The translations under genes and the position numbers were made by a program. Shown here piece by piece: positions 1 to 12,260 of a stretch of 64,000 bases of DNA. The notes beneath the pieces were generated by a model. The model did not search any database. It worked only from the letters and a program-made list of their open reading frames with translations, and was not told the origin of the DNA. The stretch lies in contig JAUIRK010000913.1 in assembly GCA_030549495.1 (NCBI GenBank), forward strand, positions 301,620 to 365,619, written 5' to 3'. The stretch comes from Nectonema munidae. Its lineage: Eukaryota; Nematomorpha; Nectonematoida; Nectonematidae. Each line of letters begins with the position of its first letter. Positions within the stretch are counted from its first letter, which is position 1.

Positions 1-246
1 TTCTTCATAAATGATATTATAATAGATTATTATTTTTACATTGTTTTGCAAATTTATAATATATAGTAAAAGAATATTCAAAGGGCGAAAATGAATATCT
101 TATTCTATGTGAAGCGAATACCAATGAATACGTTTTGCAATTTGTTAATATTGTTTTTATAGTAAAGTTTACCTACGCCTTACAAAATCTCCGATGTAGT
201 TACACGGAAACATTTGGTTCCGCGAAACCAAGTTTGGAAAACCCTG
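1..246. mobile_element. Possible right end of a hAT-type repeat
   Basis: The stretch ends near 246 with TTTGGAAAACCCTG, the reverse complement of a CAGGGTTTTCC-type terminus that is common on non-autonomous hAT elements. The bases just before it (about 205-225) contain the GGTTCCGCGAAACC-like text often seen inside such termini. No left end is visible, so it would have to lie before the window. The rest of the segment is AT-rich and non-coding in all frames. Confidence 0.25.
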
Positions 247-416
247 GCCTACACTTCGTCAAAAACAAGTACAAGGCAATAACCCTTATGTGTATTTGAA
301 TGCTTCAACACACTCCTGCTATCGTGACTAGTCAAATGTACAAAGCGTTGATAATGAAACTTCAATGAGTAAAGCGTGTTCAAGGCAAATAGATTAGCTA
401 GACTTATACTCTATAT

Positions 417-885
417 CAGTGGTTCCCAACCTAGGGGTCCATGAACCCCTAGGGGTCCATGGAAGAATTTCAAGGGGTCCATGGAAATTCTACTTCAAAC
501 TACTTATGCTGAATCTCCTTTAAATACTTCTATTTTCTAAATCAATATAAATATATATATTTAGAGCTTTTTAAATAAATATTTTCTTCCCTTTTTTAAA
601 GTTTCATATTTTCAATGTTTATATATCCTTTTTATTAGTTACAATATTTTTGAAAAATTTATATTTTAATTGGAAAAAAATTTTATTCACATTTTATGTC
701 AGGCTTTACGATTTCTCTGATTTCATATGAATAAGCATACGATTTAATCAGATGACTACAATCGTTTTTTGCATAAAAATCTTTGATTAATTTTGTTGGC
801 TCAAACTATTCAGTTGTAGAGGTCCACAGGTAAAAAAAAGTGACTGAAAAAGGGGGAACGGGATAAAAAAGGTTGGGAACCACTG
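417..885. mobile_element. Non-autonomous hAT element (MITE), 469 bp
   Basis: The left end CAGTGGTTCCCAACCTAGG at 417 is mirrored by the right end GGTTGGGAACCACTG finishing at 885, giving a terminal inverted repeat of about 15 bp. The left flank 409-416 (CTCTATAT) also occurs in the right flank inside an expanded CT/AT microsatellite, consistent with an 8-bp target duplication. Repeated AGGGGTCCATGG blocks follow the left end. There is no coding capacity. It lies in the presumed first intron of the kinase gene to the right. Confidence 0.85.
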
Positions 886-1248
886 CTCTCTCTCTCTATA
901 TATATGCAGATTACACAACTTTTAAGAAAGACTTTTTCTGTCAAGATTAATTTAATTATTATTAGCGATAACTGTTCACAAATTGTATCGTTTTGTATTT
1001 TATATTTCCCATTCTAATTAGGGCCCTTTAAGAAAAAGAATTTAATCTGGTATGAGTGACCATGTACGAATTATTGCGTTGAAGTTTTCTGGACATGAGT
1101 TAGCCCTAACCAGAAATACATATAACCCACAAACATTTACATAAAATGAACAAATTTACAATCTATAAAAAGATACAAAATTTGATATTTTTTCTAAATT
1201 TTCATAAGATTAGGGATCCCCAAAGTAAACCTGTTTATTATTCGAGAT

Positions 1249-1729
1249 CAGTGGTTCACAACCTTTTTTACACTGCGGCTTTCGTTTAACTTTGAAAACT
1301 TTGCAAGACCCATATGGTGAAATATAAAAAGTTTTTTAGTTTAAATACAAAATAATTACAAAAATAATTATAAAAAATCAATTATATTACAAAAATATAA
1401 TAAGTAATTTCAAAATGAAACAAAAAATAGAAACCAATATATATCTGTATTGGCATTATTAGTTTAATTCTAATTTCTTAGATTTTAGTTTTATTGTCAA
1501 AATTTGGAGAAAATCAAATACTATTTACAGTTATTGAGATTGATCATAATTCTCAAAATAAACAAATATGAGAAAATTTTTTAATTTTTTATATCATATT
1601 TTAGAGCAGAAAAGTAAATTAAACCAATAAAGAGGAATATGTGTCATGTAATAATAAATATTTTGTAGCACCCTTCAACTAGTCTTACGGCACTTCTATA
1701 TGCCTTGACACAAGGGTTGTGAACCACTG
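1249..1729. mobile_element. Non-autonomous hAT element (MITE), 481 bp
   Basis: The termini are CAGTGGTTCACAACC at 1249 and its complement GGTTGTGAACCACTG ending at 1729. The flanking 8-mers TTCGAGAT (1241-1248) and TTCTAGAT (1730-1737) match at seven of eight positions, the target duplication expected for hAT. The interior is AT-rich and has no open frame of note. It is related in its terminus to the copy at 417-885 but the interior differs, so the two belong to different subfamilies. It also sits in the presumed kinase intron. Confidence 0.88.
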
Positions 1730-1819
1730 TTCTAGATCCTTAAAAATAGAATTCTGCATCTCCTCCTTTCAAAGCGTGATCAAAAGGATATAAAAGTGAT
1801 ATAATAGTAAATTATTTAC

Positions 1820-3197
1820 CCTTTGTCAAGATATGGAAGCCTTTTTTGACGTTTGAGAAATTTCCTTTTCCAAGATTTTTTAAAATTTTATAGTAACCGA
1901 TTCGCTTTTCCTCATTAAACTCCCTAATCCACTGCCGATTTGTGTTGTTTTGGAAGGTGGTCTTTTGCAGAAGTGTGATCAACTTTTCTTGTTTAGACTT
2001 TCGAGAAGCTTTCTGCTCTTTGTTTAGAAAGGCACGCGACTTTGTCGTGTAAGGGCTATCGTCGTTTTTGGAAAGAGAAACGCACAGTAAATTGTCGTAG
2101 GTGAAATTTCGAGATACGATGGAGACACGCTTGGAGTGCGACTTGGTCATGTCTTCGTTTGAGTCGGAGCGCTTTTTCAATGTATTCTCCAAATGATTGC
2201 CCATTTGCATCCCTTCCACTTCTTTAATCGGCCTCAACATATTTTTCTGCTTTAGCCACGAAGCTCCGTGTCCTTTACCCATTCCCTTTTGGTGAATGTT
2301 AGCTGTCCTTTTACCGATTTCCTCATTTTCTCTCAAACAATTTTCCAAAATTTCCTTCATTTGAAAGGATAAATTGTTCATGATTTCAAAGCTTTCGTAA
2401 TAATTTGATTGATCAACTTCACTATCTATCACTGTGAGTGAGGTATTTACATCTTTCGCTTTGTGAAATTTATCTTGGAAAGTGATAACACTTGGAGGTG
2501 TTGAAAATCTTCGCGAAGGTTTATTTTCATCAATTGCATCATTGCAGAGAGCTAAATTGAAGAGTGTAGCTTTACTGTCCAACAAGTTGGAAAACTTTTT
2601 ACTCTTCCTCGACTTGTAGTTTATTTGAGGAAAGTCATTTTCACAATTCAACTCTTTTAACTCGTCACTCGTCTCCTTTGAAACATGAAGCCTGCACTTG
2701 TTAACCTTTATAACTGCAGGAGTCATTTGAGATAAACTATTCTTTCCAATATTTTTACCCTTCCTTTCCAAAATTTTTGGTGAACTTTCTAGATTTCTGA
2801 AACTATTCAGCATTGATGTGTTCATTTCTGTCGAACAACTCATGTCAATACTGCTTTGCATTGCTTTCTGTTTCACGTTTTCTGCGAAATTTGGCTTGGT
2901 TGATTTGTAGATGCTACTTTCATCTGACAAAATCGTCTTTGTACTTCCCAACGCATAAGAAGAAGCATTTTCACTTATATCGAAAACATCATCACTTTTT
3001 TCGCTAAAAGGCGATGTTCGATGAGGGTCGAATTGAATGTCGCTATTCGTATTCATAGATTCGAGTTGGCATAAATTTTGCATGATTTCTCCAAATTGCG
3101 AAGAGTTTATCGAAAGTGAACTCTTGTACTCGCTAGAAAACGAAAAACTAATGGAGGGTTCAAGCATCTTGGCAGGTTTTAGCTTTTTACTAGGCAT
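1820..3197 (-). CDS. NIM1-like serine/threonine kinase, first coding exon
   Basis: This exon encodes about 459 residues. The last 30 are the beginning of a protein kinase domain: a W-I-R-E...KRIGYYKI lead-in followed by the glycine-rich loop GKGNFSNV. That lead-in resembles NIM1 (an AMPK-related kinase) more than SIK or MARK, by memory of those families. The frame then meets a stop directly after the sequence AAAGG|GTAAAT, so I place a splice donor at 1820/1819 (phase 1). The VAIK lysine, catalytic loop and the rest of the kinase must lie in exons beyond the left edge. I chose the ATG at 3197 (MPSKKLK): the frame is open 27 bases further upstream but only to a GTG, preceded by a stop. The long N-terminal extension is Ser/Asn/Lys-rich and probably disordered, with no domain I recognise. 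Vertebrate NIM1 has a much shorter leader. Confidence 0.8.
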
Positions 3198-3224
3198 TAT
3201 ATAGAAGTGCTGTCTATATTTCAC

Positions 3225-4089
3225 TTAATTAGCGTTTGAAATGTATTCCCATTTTCTGAAAAAAGGAAAGCTTGCATTTGTCATTGATACGATTTTTTTC
3301 AAGTTTTAATTATTTTTCTTCGCAAAACATGTGCACACAGGTAACATAAATCGAAATTTTCAAGAACAAGTTTTTAGTTGAAGTTATTTTTGGGATTCCA
3401 TTCAGAAATAATATTTACTTGATTAGCTAAAATAATTCAAATGTGAAAGTTTGATTAAAATGCAAAAAATATTTAGAAAACTATAAAACTAGACAAGGCA
3501 TTATGTATTGAATAAGGAACTAGTTTATCAATGTAAAGTATAAATACAGGAATGAATAGTGAGTAAAAATAAATTTCATAGTATTGAGCGAAAATCCAGT
3601 ATTTATAAATAAAGAAGCTCTAAAAGTATTTTCTTAATCAGATAAAAATTACAATAATTGTATGAATTAACAAAATAAGTGCATGAAATAAATAATTACA
3701 ATCATTTATACTTACAACTTTACTATCTTAAATAAAAATATTTAGACCCTATTTTTTAGTTATTAATTTAATGAAGTCTAAGCACGCATGAATCTGCAAG
3801 ACTCTTTATTATTAAAACAATTTAAATTTTTCATATAAATTTTATTCTCTCAAAAAAGGTCCTATTTTTATAAGTTTATCTGCCTTGATAAGTGGAAAAA
3901 GGAGATCAAAAAAGAAAAATATGACAACTTTCATCTCTATGACTCACTAATCTAACGCAGATCAGACATATCCTTTATTGGTTACAATTACAAATATTAA
4001 CTATTTTCTATAAGCAATTATTTACTGAACAAATGTTGTTAGCACAACTATAAACATACTATATCTTAAATTTAAAAAAAACAAGAAGA
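3225..4089. other. Upstream region of the kinase gene, no gene seen
   Basis: This AT-rich stretch lies 5' of the kinase start. The 5' untranslated exon and promoter should be here or further right, but I see no convincing TATA box, initiator or CpG-rich patch. There is no open frame worth calling. Confidence 0.4.
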
Positions 4090-4097
4090 ACTTTAAG

Positions 4098-4752
4098 CAG
4101 TGGAAGAAATGTGGAGGAAAAGTGGTCATTCCCTAGGTTTGTCAATTTTATGAAAACCCAATAAAACCAAATCCGATTTCATTGGATAAAACTTCATCAT
4201 TTTTTTCCTTTTTTAAAAAAATTTGTAATTTTGTATATTTTGAAAACAGTTTTGGTACTGCGTGGTTTTTCTAATTGGGCTTTAAGTTTTTACCAGGTCA
4301 TATAATTTTCCTATATTTTCTCAAAAACCGATTTTAAACAAAAAAACATGCTAAGATTCATTAGTTTTTGAGCTTTTAATGATTTTTTATTGTGCTTTGA
4401 CTTCATTGAATGCTATTTTTAAATTTTTGCAATACTTCAATTGTTAATTGTTTCATCTACACCAATATTTTTTACTTTTTTTGTTATAAGCATTTTGTAT
4501 TTTTTCTCTTTTTATTATGGCGTTACTAATAAATGAATATAAAAATATATCGTATACATATCGTATTCTTATATTAGTTAACAAATTATTTAGTGCTATT
4601 AAATTTTGTATAAAACACCTGTTTGTTTAAATAAAACCCCAAAACTTCGTTTTTCAATCACTACCCCTACCTTTTTGACGAAATTTTTGGGCTCCTATAC
4701 GTGAAAATATTTTGTCCAACTCTACTGATTCATAATCCTAGCTACGCCACTT
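4098..4752. mobile_element. Probable hAT MITE of the GTGGCGTAGC type
   Basis: The right end GCTACGCCACTT (to 4752) matches the right end of the larger hAT element at 31693 and the MITE at 10507. A candidate left end CAGTGG starts at 4098. The flanking 8-mers ACTTTAAG (4090-4097) and CCTTGAAG (4753-4760) agree at six of eight positions. The left terminus is a weak match beyond its first six bases, so the left boundary is tentative. It has no coding content. Confidence 0.4.
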
Positions 4753-5214
4753 CCTTGAAGATAGTTCCATCTTTTCTCATTTTACCGATATCTTGAGTAA
4801 TATGCAAAATATACTTCCAATGAGTATGCCCTTCAATGACCACAATATGAGGAAACAAAAATGAAATAAATATTTTGTTGGAGTTTTTAAAATAGTATAG
4901 GGTTGGGTTAGAGGAGTAGAGATTAATTTTTTTTTATATTAACTTAGTAAGGGTTATCAAAATGTTGATAACAAAATATTTTTCTTTTACAATTTATAAA
5001 TCAACATTCTAATGGACTTCCTTACTTCGTTTAACTGCTATTTATCCATAAAATGAGAACATTATATGTTTTCTAAAGAAACCTTTTTAACTCGTGAAAA
5101 TAATTTTAAGTTTAAGAATAGTTAAAAGTCTTTAAATTCGAAAAACTGGTAACACTTAAATTGTGTTTCACTTGTGTGTTTGCGTTTTCGTTTTATAGTA
5201 ACTATTATTTTGTA

Positions 5215-6584
5215 TGAAAATTTTGTTCTCAAAAAAATGTATACAAAAAATGTATAAATATTTTTATTTCAAAAATGTAAAAACATTTAAAGTATCATTT
5301 TATTATTTTTTTCACATTGAATTATTATTTTATTATTTATTATTTTTATTATTTTTTTTATTTTTACACATTTATTATTTTTATACGTTTAGAATAACGG
5401 TTAACGTGTTTTGTTTTTTTGCAAATTCAACCTCTGAACAAAAGAATGACAGCCAGACTAAACTTTGAAGAAAGAAAATTTATTTTAAAATATTACTGGA
5501 AGTGTGAAAATGCAAATGAAGTGCAAAGACAATTTAGGAGGAAATTTCAAAGAGAACCTCCAACACGAGTTACCATCACTCAGATTAGAGATAAGTTTGG
5601 GGCTGATGGAACTGTTCAAAACGTTCACAAACAGCATTCCGAAAGACCTAGAACATCAACGAGCCCTAAACAGGAAGAAAGAGTACTGGAATGTTTTCAG
5701 CGAAGTCCGAAAAAATCACACGCGCTTGTCGTGAGGTTGGAATTTCAAAATCATCTGTCCATCGCATTATGCAACATTATCATTGGAAAAGTTATATTCC
5801 AAGATTAGTTCATGTTCTTAATGACGATGATCCAGAGCGAAGAGTACAGTATTGCGAATGGTATTTAGAACAATGTGTAAGAAATGCTGATTTTTCAACG
5901 AAGATTGTGTGGAATGACGAGGCTACTTTCAAATTAAATGGTTCAATTAACCACCATAATTGTATATCAGGGACCTGAAAATCCAAATGTTTTTGTCGAC
6001 CGTCATGTCAATTTTCCGTGAGTTACAGTGTGGTGCCGTTTATCATCAAGAGGATTAATTGGACCGTTCTTTTTTGACACTACTGTAAGCGCTCTCATTA
6101 CTTGAATTTGCTGCAATAATCTGTTATGCCAAGCATTAGAGAAAATTTTGAAGATAAAGAATTTCATTTTCAGCAAGATGGGGTTGACCACCTCCACATT
6201 GCCATTGTGATGTTAGGTCCTTCCTTGATGAACTCTTGCCAAACAGGTAGATTGGACGAAGGGGTTTTGTTGAATATCCTCCCCGTTCACCAGACCTCCT
6301 CCACTAGATTTTTTCTTATGGGATACATAAAAGATCAAACCTGCAACAATCACTGAATTGAAAGAAGCCATTGAACATGAATGCGCTCAAATACCTGAAG
6401 GAATGTTTCATGATGAGTGTGATTCCATCGCTTGGCGTTGTAAGCAGTGTCTGGATCAGAAAGGGAGTCAGTTTGAGTACAGGCAGTGAAAAAAAAAATA
6501 AAATGATACTTTAAATGTTTTTACATTTTTGAAATAAAATACATTTATACATTTTTTGTATACATTTTTTTGGAACACACTGCA
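5215..6584 (+). mobile_element. Tc1/mariner-superfamily transposon, about 1.37 kb
   Basis: Long terminal inverted repeats frame the element: the left arm runs from about 5215 to 5305 and the right arm from about 6499 to 6584. Both contain the shared cores ATGTATACAAAAAATGTATAA and ATGTAAAAACATTTAAAG in mirrored orientation, over roughly 77 well-matched bases. TA dinucleotides at 5213-5214 and 6585-6586 fit the TA target of this superfamily. The first 15 bases of the left end have drifted from the right end (TGCAGTGTGTTCC). A single transposase gene lies between the arms. The copy is decayed but its ends are complete. Confidence 0.85.
5446..6489 (+). pseudogene. Mariner-type transposase, frameshifted
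   Basis: The reading begins MTARLNFEERKFILKYYW, a helix-turn-helix of the kind found in IS630/Tc1-mariner relatives, followed by a second helix-turn-helix ([18 protein letters not shown]) and a DDE catalytic region. The first catalytic Asp is in WNDEATFKL, the second in FQQDG, and the third is expected in a SPDL-like motif near 6290 that survives only out of frame. The protein would be about 345 residues, normal for the family. Continuity needs frame changes near 5710, near 5965, and between 6125 and 6330, and there is also an in-frame stop near 6018. The enzyme would cut and paste the element at TA sites. It cannot be made from this copy. Confidence 0.85.
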
Positions 6585-6586
6585 TA

Positions 6587-8389
6587 TATCAATTAATTAA
6601 TTTTTTTTATTATGAAAGGGATTTGCATGTTCTAGATCGGTGTGCTTCACATTTTTTCATTTTTGATTTCAAAATTCAAAGTCATACTCAGACTAAAATT
6701 TAATACATTGTATTTTTAAGGTCACTATAGGGTAAAGATTTTTCAACCAGTAACCTGATTGACCCCTCTTATAAAGTAAATTTAAAGCTCTACTTCGATC
6801 AGTCTTTCTTCTTTTCAAAGAGATCAGTGTAGATTAGAAAATGTTTTACTCAAAAAATACAAAATTTCTCTAAATTTAGGTCAGCATTTTAATGATTTCT
6901 CACAAACAGGAAAAACTTACTTGACAGCGAAATTATGTTAGTTAAGATTGATATCTTGTATAGTAAGTTTCAAATTAGAATAGTAGTGCATCCTTTTTGA
7001 TATAATTAGAAATAAAATTTTCTAAATATACTACAAATTTAATTGATTAACATTAATATTTTACTCATAAAAAAGTAAATTCAAAATTCATGTCCAAATT
7101 TATGAAATTTTGATACGTAGGAGATTTCACGGATTTTGAAATTATTATTTACCTTAATTTTAAAAAATTGAAACTTATCAACTTTTTTACATTTAACATA
7201 GTTTGTAATTTAAAAGAATTAAGTAAATCTAGAAAAAAAGAATTTTTAATAATTTCTGCCCATTATTAGTATACTATCTTTATAAAGACTAGTACCTTAG
7301 CTTACTAATGAAATATATTGTTTTGGGGCATTAACTTTGACAATATTACTTTTACTGGTTTCGTAGTAAAGAAGACTATATAGCGTATATTATTGAAAGT
7401 TTTTAACTTTTTTTAGTTATCGGTATCGCCTCCAAGGGAAGAAAAATTTTCATAACTCGACAGATAATAAGGATACATACGGTTGTGAATCGAACCCAGA
7501 CTAACCATCGGCCAATAACAAACGTTTGATGCAGGTATTCGTTTTCTCTTTACAAATTACAAGCATATACATTTTGTGAATTTAAAAACTAATGCCAAAT
7601 GAAATACTAAATATGAGAGCAAATAATTACGTTAACATAAATCAAATTATTATTTTGCTTCTGAGTAATTATTTTGTACTAATTTCATCCAATCAAAAAA
7701 ACAATTTTAGTTTTTTTTTAAATATTCGCGTGGATAAAAATTTGATATTTTAAAATAGACTAAAAAGGTATAATGAAATATGAGGCATAAAGGCTTTAGT
7801 AAATCATCAATTGAACATATCGATTTTGGTCGAAATTTTACCACAAGTGAGTTTGAAAATAAAAATTCCAGATGAAATTTATAACATTTCTTACCTTAAT
7901 TCTTTTAAATTTTGGAAGTAACGTGGTTATCAACCAAAATAAAGAGGAGATATTAGATATATAACTGTATGCATAGAAAAGGAATATTTCAAAATTAAAA
8001 TACACGTACGTAATATTTATATGAGTTGTTAAAGATGATCAATACTCATGTAAATAGTGTATCGATTAATCTAATTAAATCTTACATTGATACTACTCTA
8101 GGTATACTACTGAATCTTTGAAAACTAATTAATTTATCATTAAAAGTTTCGTACTCTCTTTGTCTGTGTTAGAAGTAAGACTTTGTTATTCATATTAGAT
8201 CAACAATAAAAATTATTACTTTGACTGTAGTATTCTAACTTAATAAATGCTTTTCAATTAGTGTTGGGCTTTCTTTTATATCAAAACTTCTACTTTTAGA
8301 AATGATAAATCTCTTTTTGTAGGTCGATAAACTAGATTTGACATTTAAGCTAGCAAAACTGGAAAGCATATTAAAAATTACTGAATTTG
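6587..8389. other. AT-rich intergenic DNA
   Basis: No gene or element with recognisable ends was found. A single tRNA-promoter-like B box, GGTTCGATTCACA, occurs on the minus strand near 7473-7490. It may be a decayed SINE trace but has no matching A box that I can place. Confidence 0.4.
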
Positions 8390-8692
8390 TTATTTTTGAA
8401 GGTAACGAATAATTTTCATGAAACTATATGTGCTATGTAACCATAAACGGGCACAGGCGATAAAACCAATCGGTAGTACGATCGTTACAACTAAAAATTG
8501 ACGAATACCAAAAAGATAGAACTTCTTTTTTGCAAGGACTGGAAATAATGTTGGATCATTGCGTCGATGTTTAGGGATAATACTAGGTTCTGCATATGTT
8601 GGAACTTTCAAACTTATTAACCAACTGGGAAAGAAATAAAAGTAAAGGAAGAAGATATTAATGTCATCATTCGAGGAGAGTCCAACATTAAA
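8390..8692 (-). CDS. Possible last exon of a small membrane protein
   Basis: On the minus strand a pyrimidine-rich acceptor (TTTTCTTTTTAG) at 8693-8694 opens a frame of about 100 codons that ends with TAA at 8390. The peptide has a first hydrophobic run near residues 13-31 and a second, cleaner one (FLVVTIVLPIGFIACA), separated by a charged segment with PTYAEPS and KHRRNDP. A second possible acceptor (TTTCTTTCCCAG, near 8622) would remove the first hydrophobic run. I do not recognise the protein. Its amino-acid make-up is richer than random translation of this AT-rich DNA, which is why I list it. It could still be a chance open frame. Confidence 0.25.
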   Translation of the reverse strand, partial: FNVGLSSNDDINIFFLYFYFFPSWLISLKVPTYAEPSIIPKHRRNDPTLFPVLAKKKFYLFGIRQFLVVTIVLPIGFIACARLWLHSTYSFMKIIRYLQK

Positions 8693-9736
8693 CTAAAAAG
8701 AAAATATTGAATATGTAGAGAGAACCGTAACCATTTTTAAAGATAAAGAGAATAATGGTAACATAGATTTTCTATTAATTCTGACTTATTATTTCGAAAG
8801 TATTGCTCATGATGTTAAATTATAATTATTTTTTGTTCTTCTTTTTTTTTATCTATTTTCATGAAATAAATAGATTTAATAAAATAAAGTTAGCGCTTTA
8901 AATTTTCGAGTTTCATTCTCTCCTTCACATCAATTGAAATCAATCGACATTAGATCAATATGGCTATTAGGCGTATAAGTTTTGAAAATTGGCATTGAAC
9001 CATTTGTTATTAGAATATCGTCGTCGTTAGAATAATCGTACCAACGCCATCCATAAATAGATATATATTTTTTTAATTTTTCTAAAATTAATTTTGTCCT
9101 TTTTGGCACTAATGAAGATAATAAAAAATTTTGTTATAATATTTCTCCACTTTTTAGTAAAATATCAGTGATAATCCTAATTTATTTCAACCACTTTTTT
9201 TCTACCATATTTAAAATCATTTTAAAAATACTTTAAATCATATAATATTATTGCTATATATATTTTTTTAATTTTAGTGCATTTCCTATTCCTAACATTA
9301 AGTTGTGATAAATAATAGTAAGTATTTTGGTACAAATATAAATCTTATTTTAGACAGCACAATAACAAATGTAATTTATAGGCATGAAAAAATTATATAC
9401 AATTACTTTCTGGAATAGATGAATAAATTAATACTATGCAAAAAGTATAACTTATAGGAAGAAAACTAATTAATGCTATGAAGTTGAATATAACGAAATA
9501 ACGATAAAATGGTATATACGATGACAATACCAGCGTGATGCCATTCTTTTTGAATGAATGAAATATTAATTGGTAAATCATCTTTTCAGCCACGAGCCAA
9601 TCATTGTATTGCATCCATTTAAAATTATTACTTCCATTTGCGCCTTGTCATTGAAGGTTCAGATAAATAACAATGTTCACATAACCAAAAAGGAACTTTT
9701 TATGGATTTTTGGCTTAATCTCTGTTATACTAAAAT

Positions 9737-10507
9737 CAGTGGAGTAGCAAGCATAAGTGCGCCATAGGCGGATCTTAATTCCGCAGCCTTTTAAACTTGT
9801 AAAAACACTTCAAAATCGTGACCAGACATTTGGCTGAATAGACATTTGCCCAAAGGACATTTTGACTAACGGATATTTAGCAGAATTGACATTTCATTGA
9901 GGATGTACATATAATTTGCCAATTTTTGTAGAAATTTCTTTACTTACAGCAAGTTTGCAAGCGTTTGCTCTATACAAGTCTGAAGCGTAATTTCAGTTTT
10001 CTTTTATTATTATTCATAACTTCTATACACAAAATATGAGATGAGTAATTTTATTAATTTGAAGTTACATGAAAAATGTATGATATGACATGAATGATTT
10101 GCTATCGAGTTTTTTAAAATAGATTTTCTAATGGCAATTACTCACAATATTTACTGTATTTTATTGAGTTTTAGTGTTTTATTTAACATTACAAAAATAT
10201 TATTTTATCGGTGTCAGAAGATTGGAAAAATGCCAAATTTTATTCAATTTTTTGGTGAAATGCTCACCCTCCAAATTTCCATTGCGCCAAATGTGTGTTT
10301 GAAAAAGTTTTTGTTCGGCTAAATTTCACTTAGTTAAATGTACGGGTACATTCAAAACACCAAAAACTAAATGATAACTATATAGTATATAAAAGAAAGA
10401 GAAGAAGTGACATTATTATTAAAGTCTAAAACATTAATATTAAACTTTTATTATGATAAAATAAAATCAACCAATCCCACTGCACCCCACTCCTCGCTAC
10501 GCCACTG
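9737..10507. mobile_element. Non-autonomous hAT element of the GTGGCGTAGC type
   Basis: The left end CAGTGGAGTAGCAAGC (9737) pairs with the right end, whose complement is CAGTGGCGTAGCGAGG (ending 10507), matching at 13 of 16 positions. The flanking 8-mers are only a 5/8 match (ACTAAAAT and CTTAAAGT), so the insertion looks old. The same terminus occurs on the 4.7-kb element at 26969-31693, which could have supplied transposase. Another repeat (about 9830-10360) is nested in it. Confidence 0.6.
9830..10360. repeat. Dispersed repeat with GGACATTT boxes, copy 1
   Basis: This segment begins with degenerate GACATTTGCC/GGACATTT boxes and continues with text such as AGCAAGTTTGCAAG and AACTTCTATAC. 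The same order of blocks recurs at 22248-22665. It has no coding capacity. Its class is unknown. The box structure resembles non-autonomous elements with repetitive subtermini. Confidence 0.6.
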
Positions 10508-10515
10508 CTTAAAGT

Positions 10516-12260
10516 CTACATTTTATAAATTTAGGGCCACAACATTTTACTTGTGTCGCATATTTCCTCAGTTTTTAAAATTTGTTAGTTAATCAAGAGT
10601 TGGAGTGTCATTTATTTTCCTATTTTAATAGAATAAAAAATTGTTTTTTTTTAATTTTTTTATTTGTTTGAACAAGACTAACTATAACTAGCTAACTAAC
10701 TCATTTTGTATTTGAAAACAAATTTTAAAAAGTAGTGACAGATAAAAACAGAAGTAAAATGTGTGACGGTTACAAAGAATCACCAAAATTTATAATAAAA
10801 AAAAAATAAGCATTTCATTAAATTTTCGTTCAGATTTTAATATAGGTTTCTTAATGGCGCTTTTAGAAAATAGGGTTTTTAGAGGGATAATATGTAAAGT
10901 GTATACATTTCCTAAAATCTCAAAAAAATTCGTTTGCAAAATTTTCATTCAAGCTTTTTAGTAACTGAGAGTTTTTTGTAACCTTTTTTGAAAAAATTGA
11001 TCAATTGATAAGAAAATTGTTTTCAAAAGTCCGGAATTTACTATTAAAATAAGATTCAAATTGAACTGATTTAATTATAAAGTACAATGATAAAAGCTAT
11101 TATTTCTAAAATGTTGTTCTTAATCCAACGTTGACATCATCAAGTCAAAAATTGTGCCAAAAATTTTGATCACCATCAAATTGAAAAATAACTCTTTTTA
11201 AAGAAGCCTTGTCAAAAATTAAAATTCAATTCTTACGATGATTAAAATTGAATTTTTTCGAATAACGTATAAGTAATAATAGCATTATTTAATAAGTACA
11301 TTTGATATTTTTATTTTTATGTTTTGTATTTAGATGTCCAAAGTAATTTAAGTATACTTGTATAGATCTTTATAATTAAAATTACAAAAATATAAAAAAT
11401 ATATACAAAGTTTTTCCAATAATAACTATAGAAATTTTGATTTTTTAAAATATTTTTTCAAATTTTGGTCAATTTATTGAAATGTTTTTATCCGAAAGTT
11501 CTTTTTAATCTATCACTTTTAGTCGAATCGCTACTTATTAACTTTAATCAAAATTTTAAATTTATCCAAAATTTGCTAATCATTATATTTTTACTTTGAT
11601 TTGCTAATATAAAATATTTAGAACTATTCACTTTTCGATGATTTTAGTAATATATCAAAATTATTAATATCAGTGGAATAGTTAATTGGTAAGTTTAATC
11701 TTAAAGTAAAATAACTAACTTAATAATATTTAAAATTTACAACAGGTTTAGTATTGTTACTCATAGTCGCCGGTGGGATTATTTACAAGGGAGAGGGCAA
11801 ATTTTTTTTTGATTCGATTTAATGATTTAATTATTCTTTTAACTAAAACTGATTCCATACTACTGAGTAGAACTGATTTATAGTCTGAAGCGGTGTCATA
11901 ACTTATATTAGTAACGTTACGGTTTTCACCTATAAGATGATTAAGAGATTAGGAAGGAGTATACTGTCTTTCCTCTAAAACTCTTTATCTTAATTTCAAT
12001 CTCAATTAGATCTGCGGCTTTATATATATTTTTCCCCATTTTATAGATTTTTGCTGAACAAATTATACTTTATTTATTGTTATGTAAAAGATTGTATTTT
12101 ACTATACTCTAAAAATAAATCCTTTATTGAAAAATGCATTACAAACAAAAATAACAGAGAGCTTATGAGGAAAATGAAAGCTTTTACAAGAAAAGAGAAC
12201 GTGTATATGAATATAGGTATATATAGATAAAAAAATATCACTTGGAGGGCAGAGCTGCTT
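10516..12260. other. AT-rich intergenic DNA
   Basis: No open frame with protein-like composition, no tRNA and no paired inverted ends were found. Homopolymer runs of A and T are frequent. A GCCGGTGGGATTAT block at about 11768 resembles a hAT terminus (compare GTGGTGGGATTCA at 40553) but no partner was found. Confidence 0.4.

Noticed and set aside
2813-3007. Plus-strand frame opposite the kinase exon
   Set aside because: Antisense shadow of the kinase N-terminal exon.
7473-7490. B-box-like GGTTCGATTCACA, possible tRNA
   Set aside because: No acceptor-stem pairing, anticodon arm or A box at the right distance, so it is not a tRNA gene.
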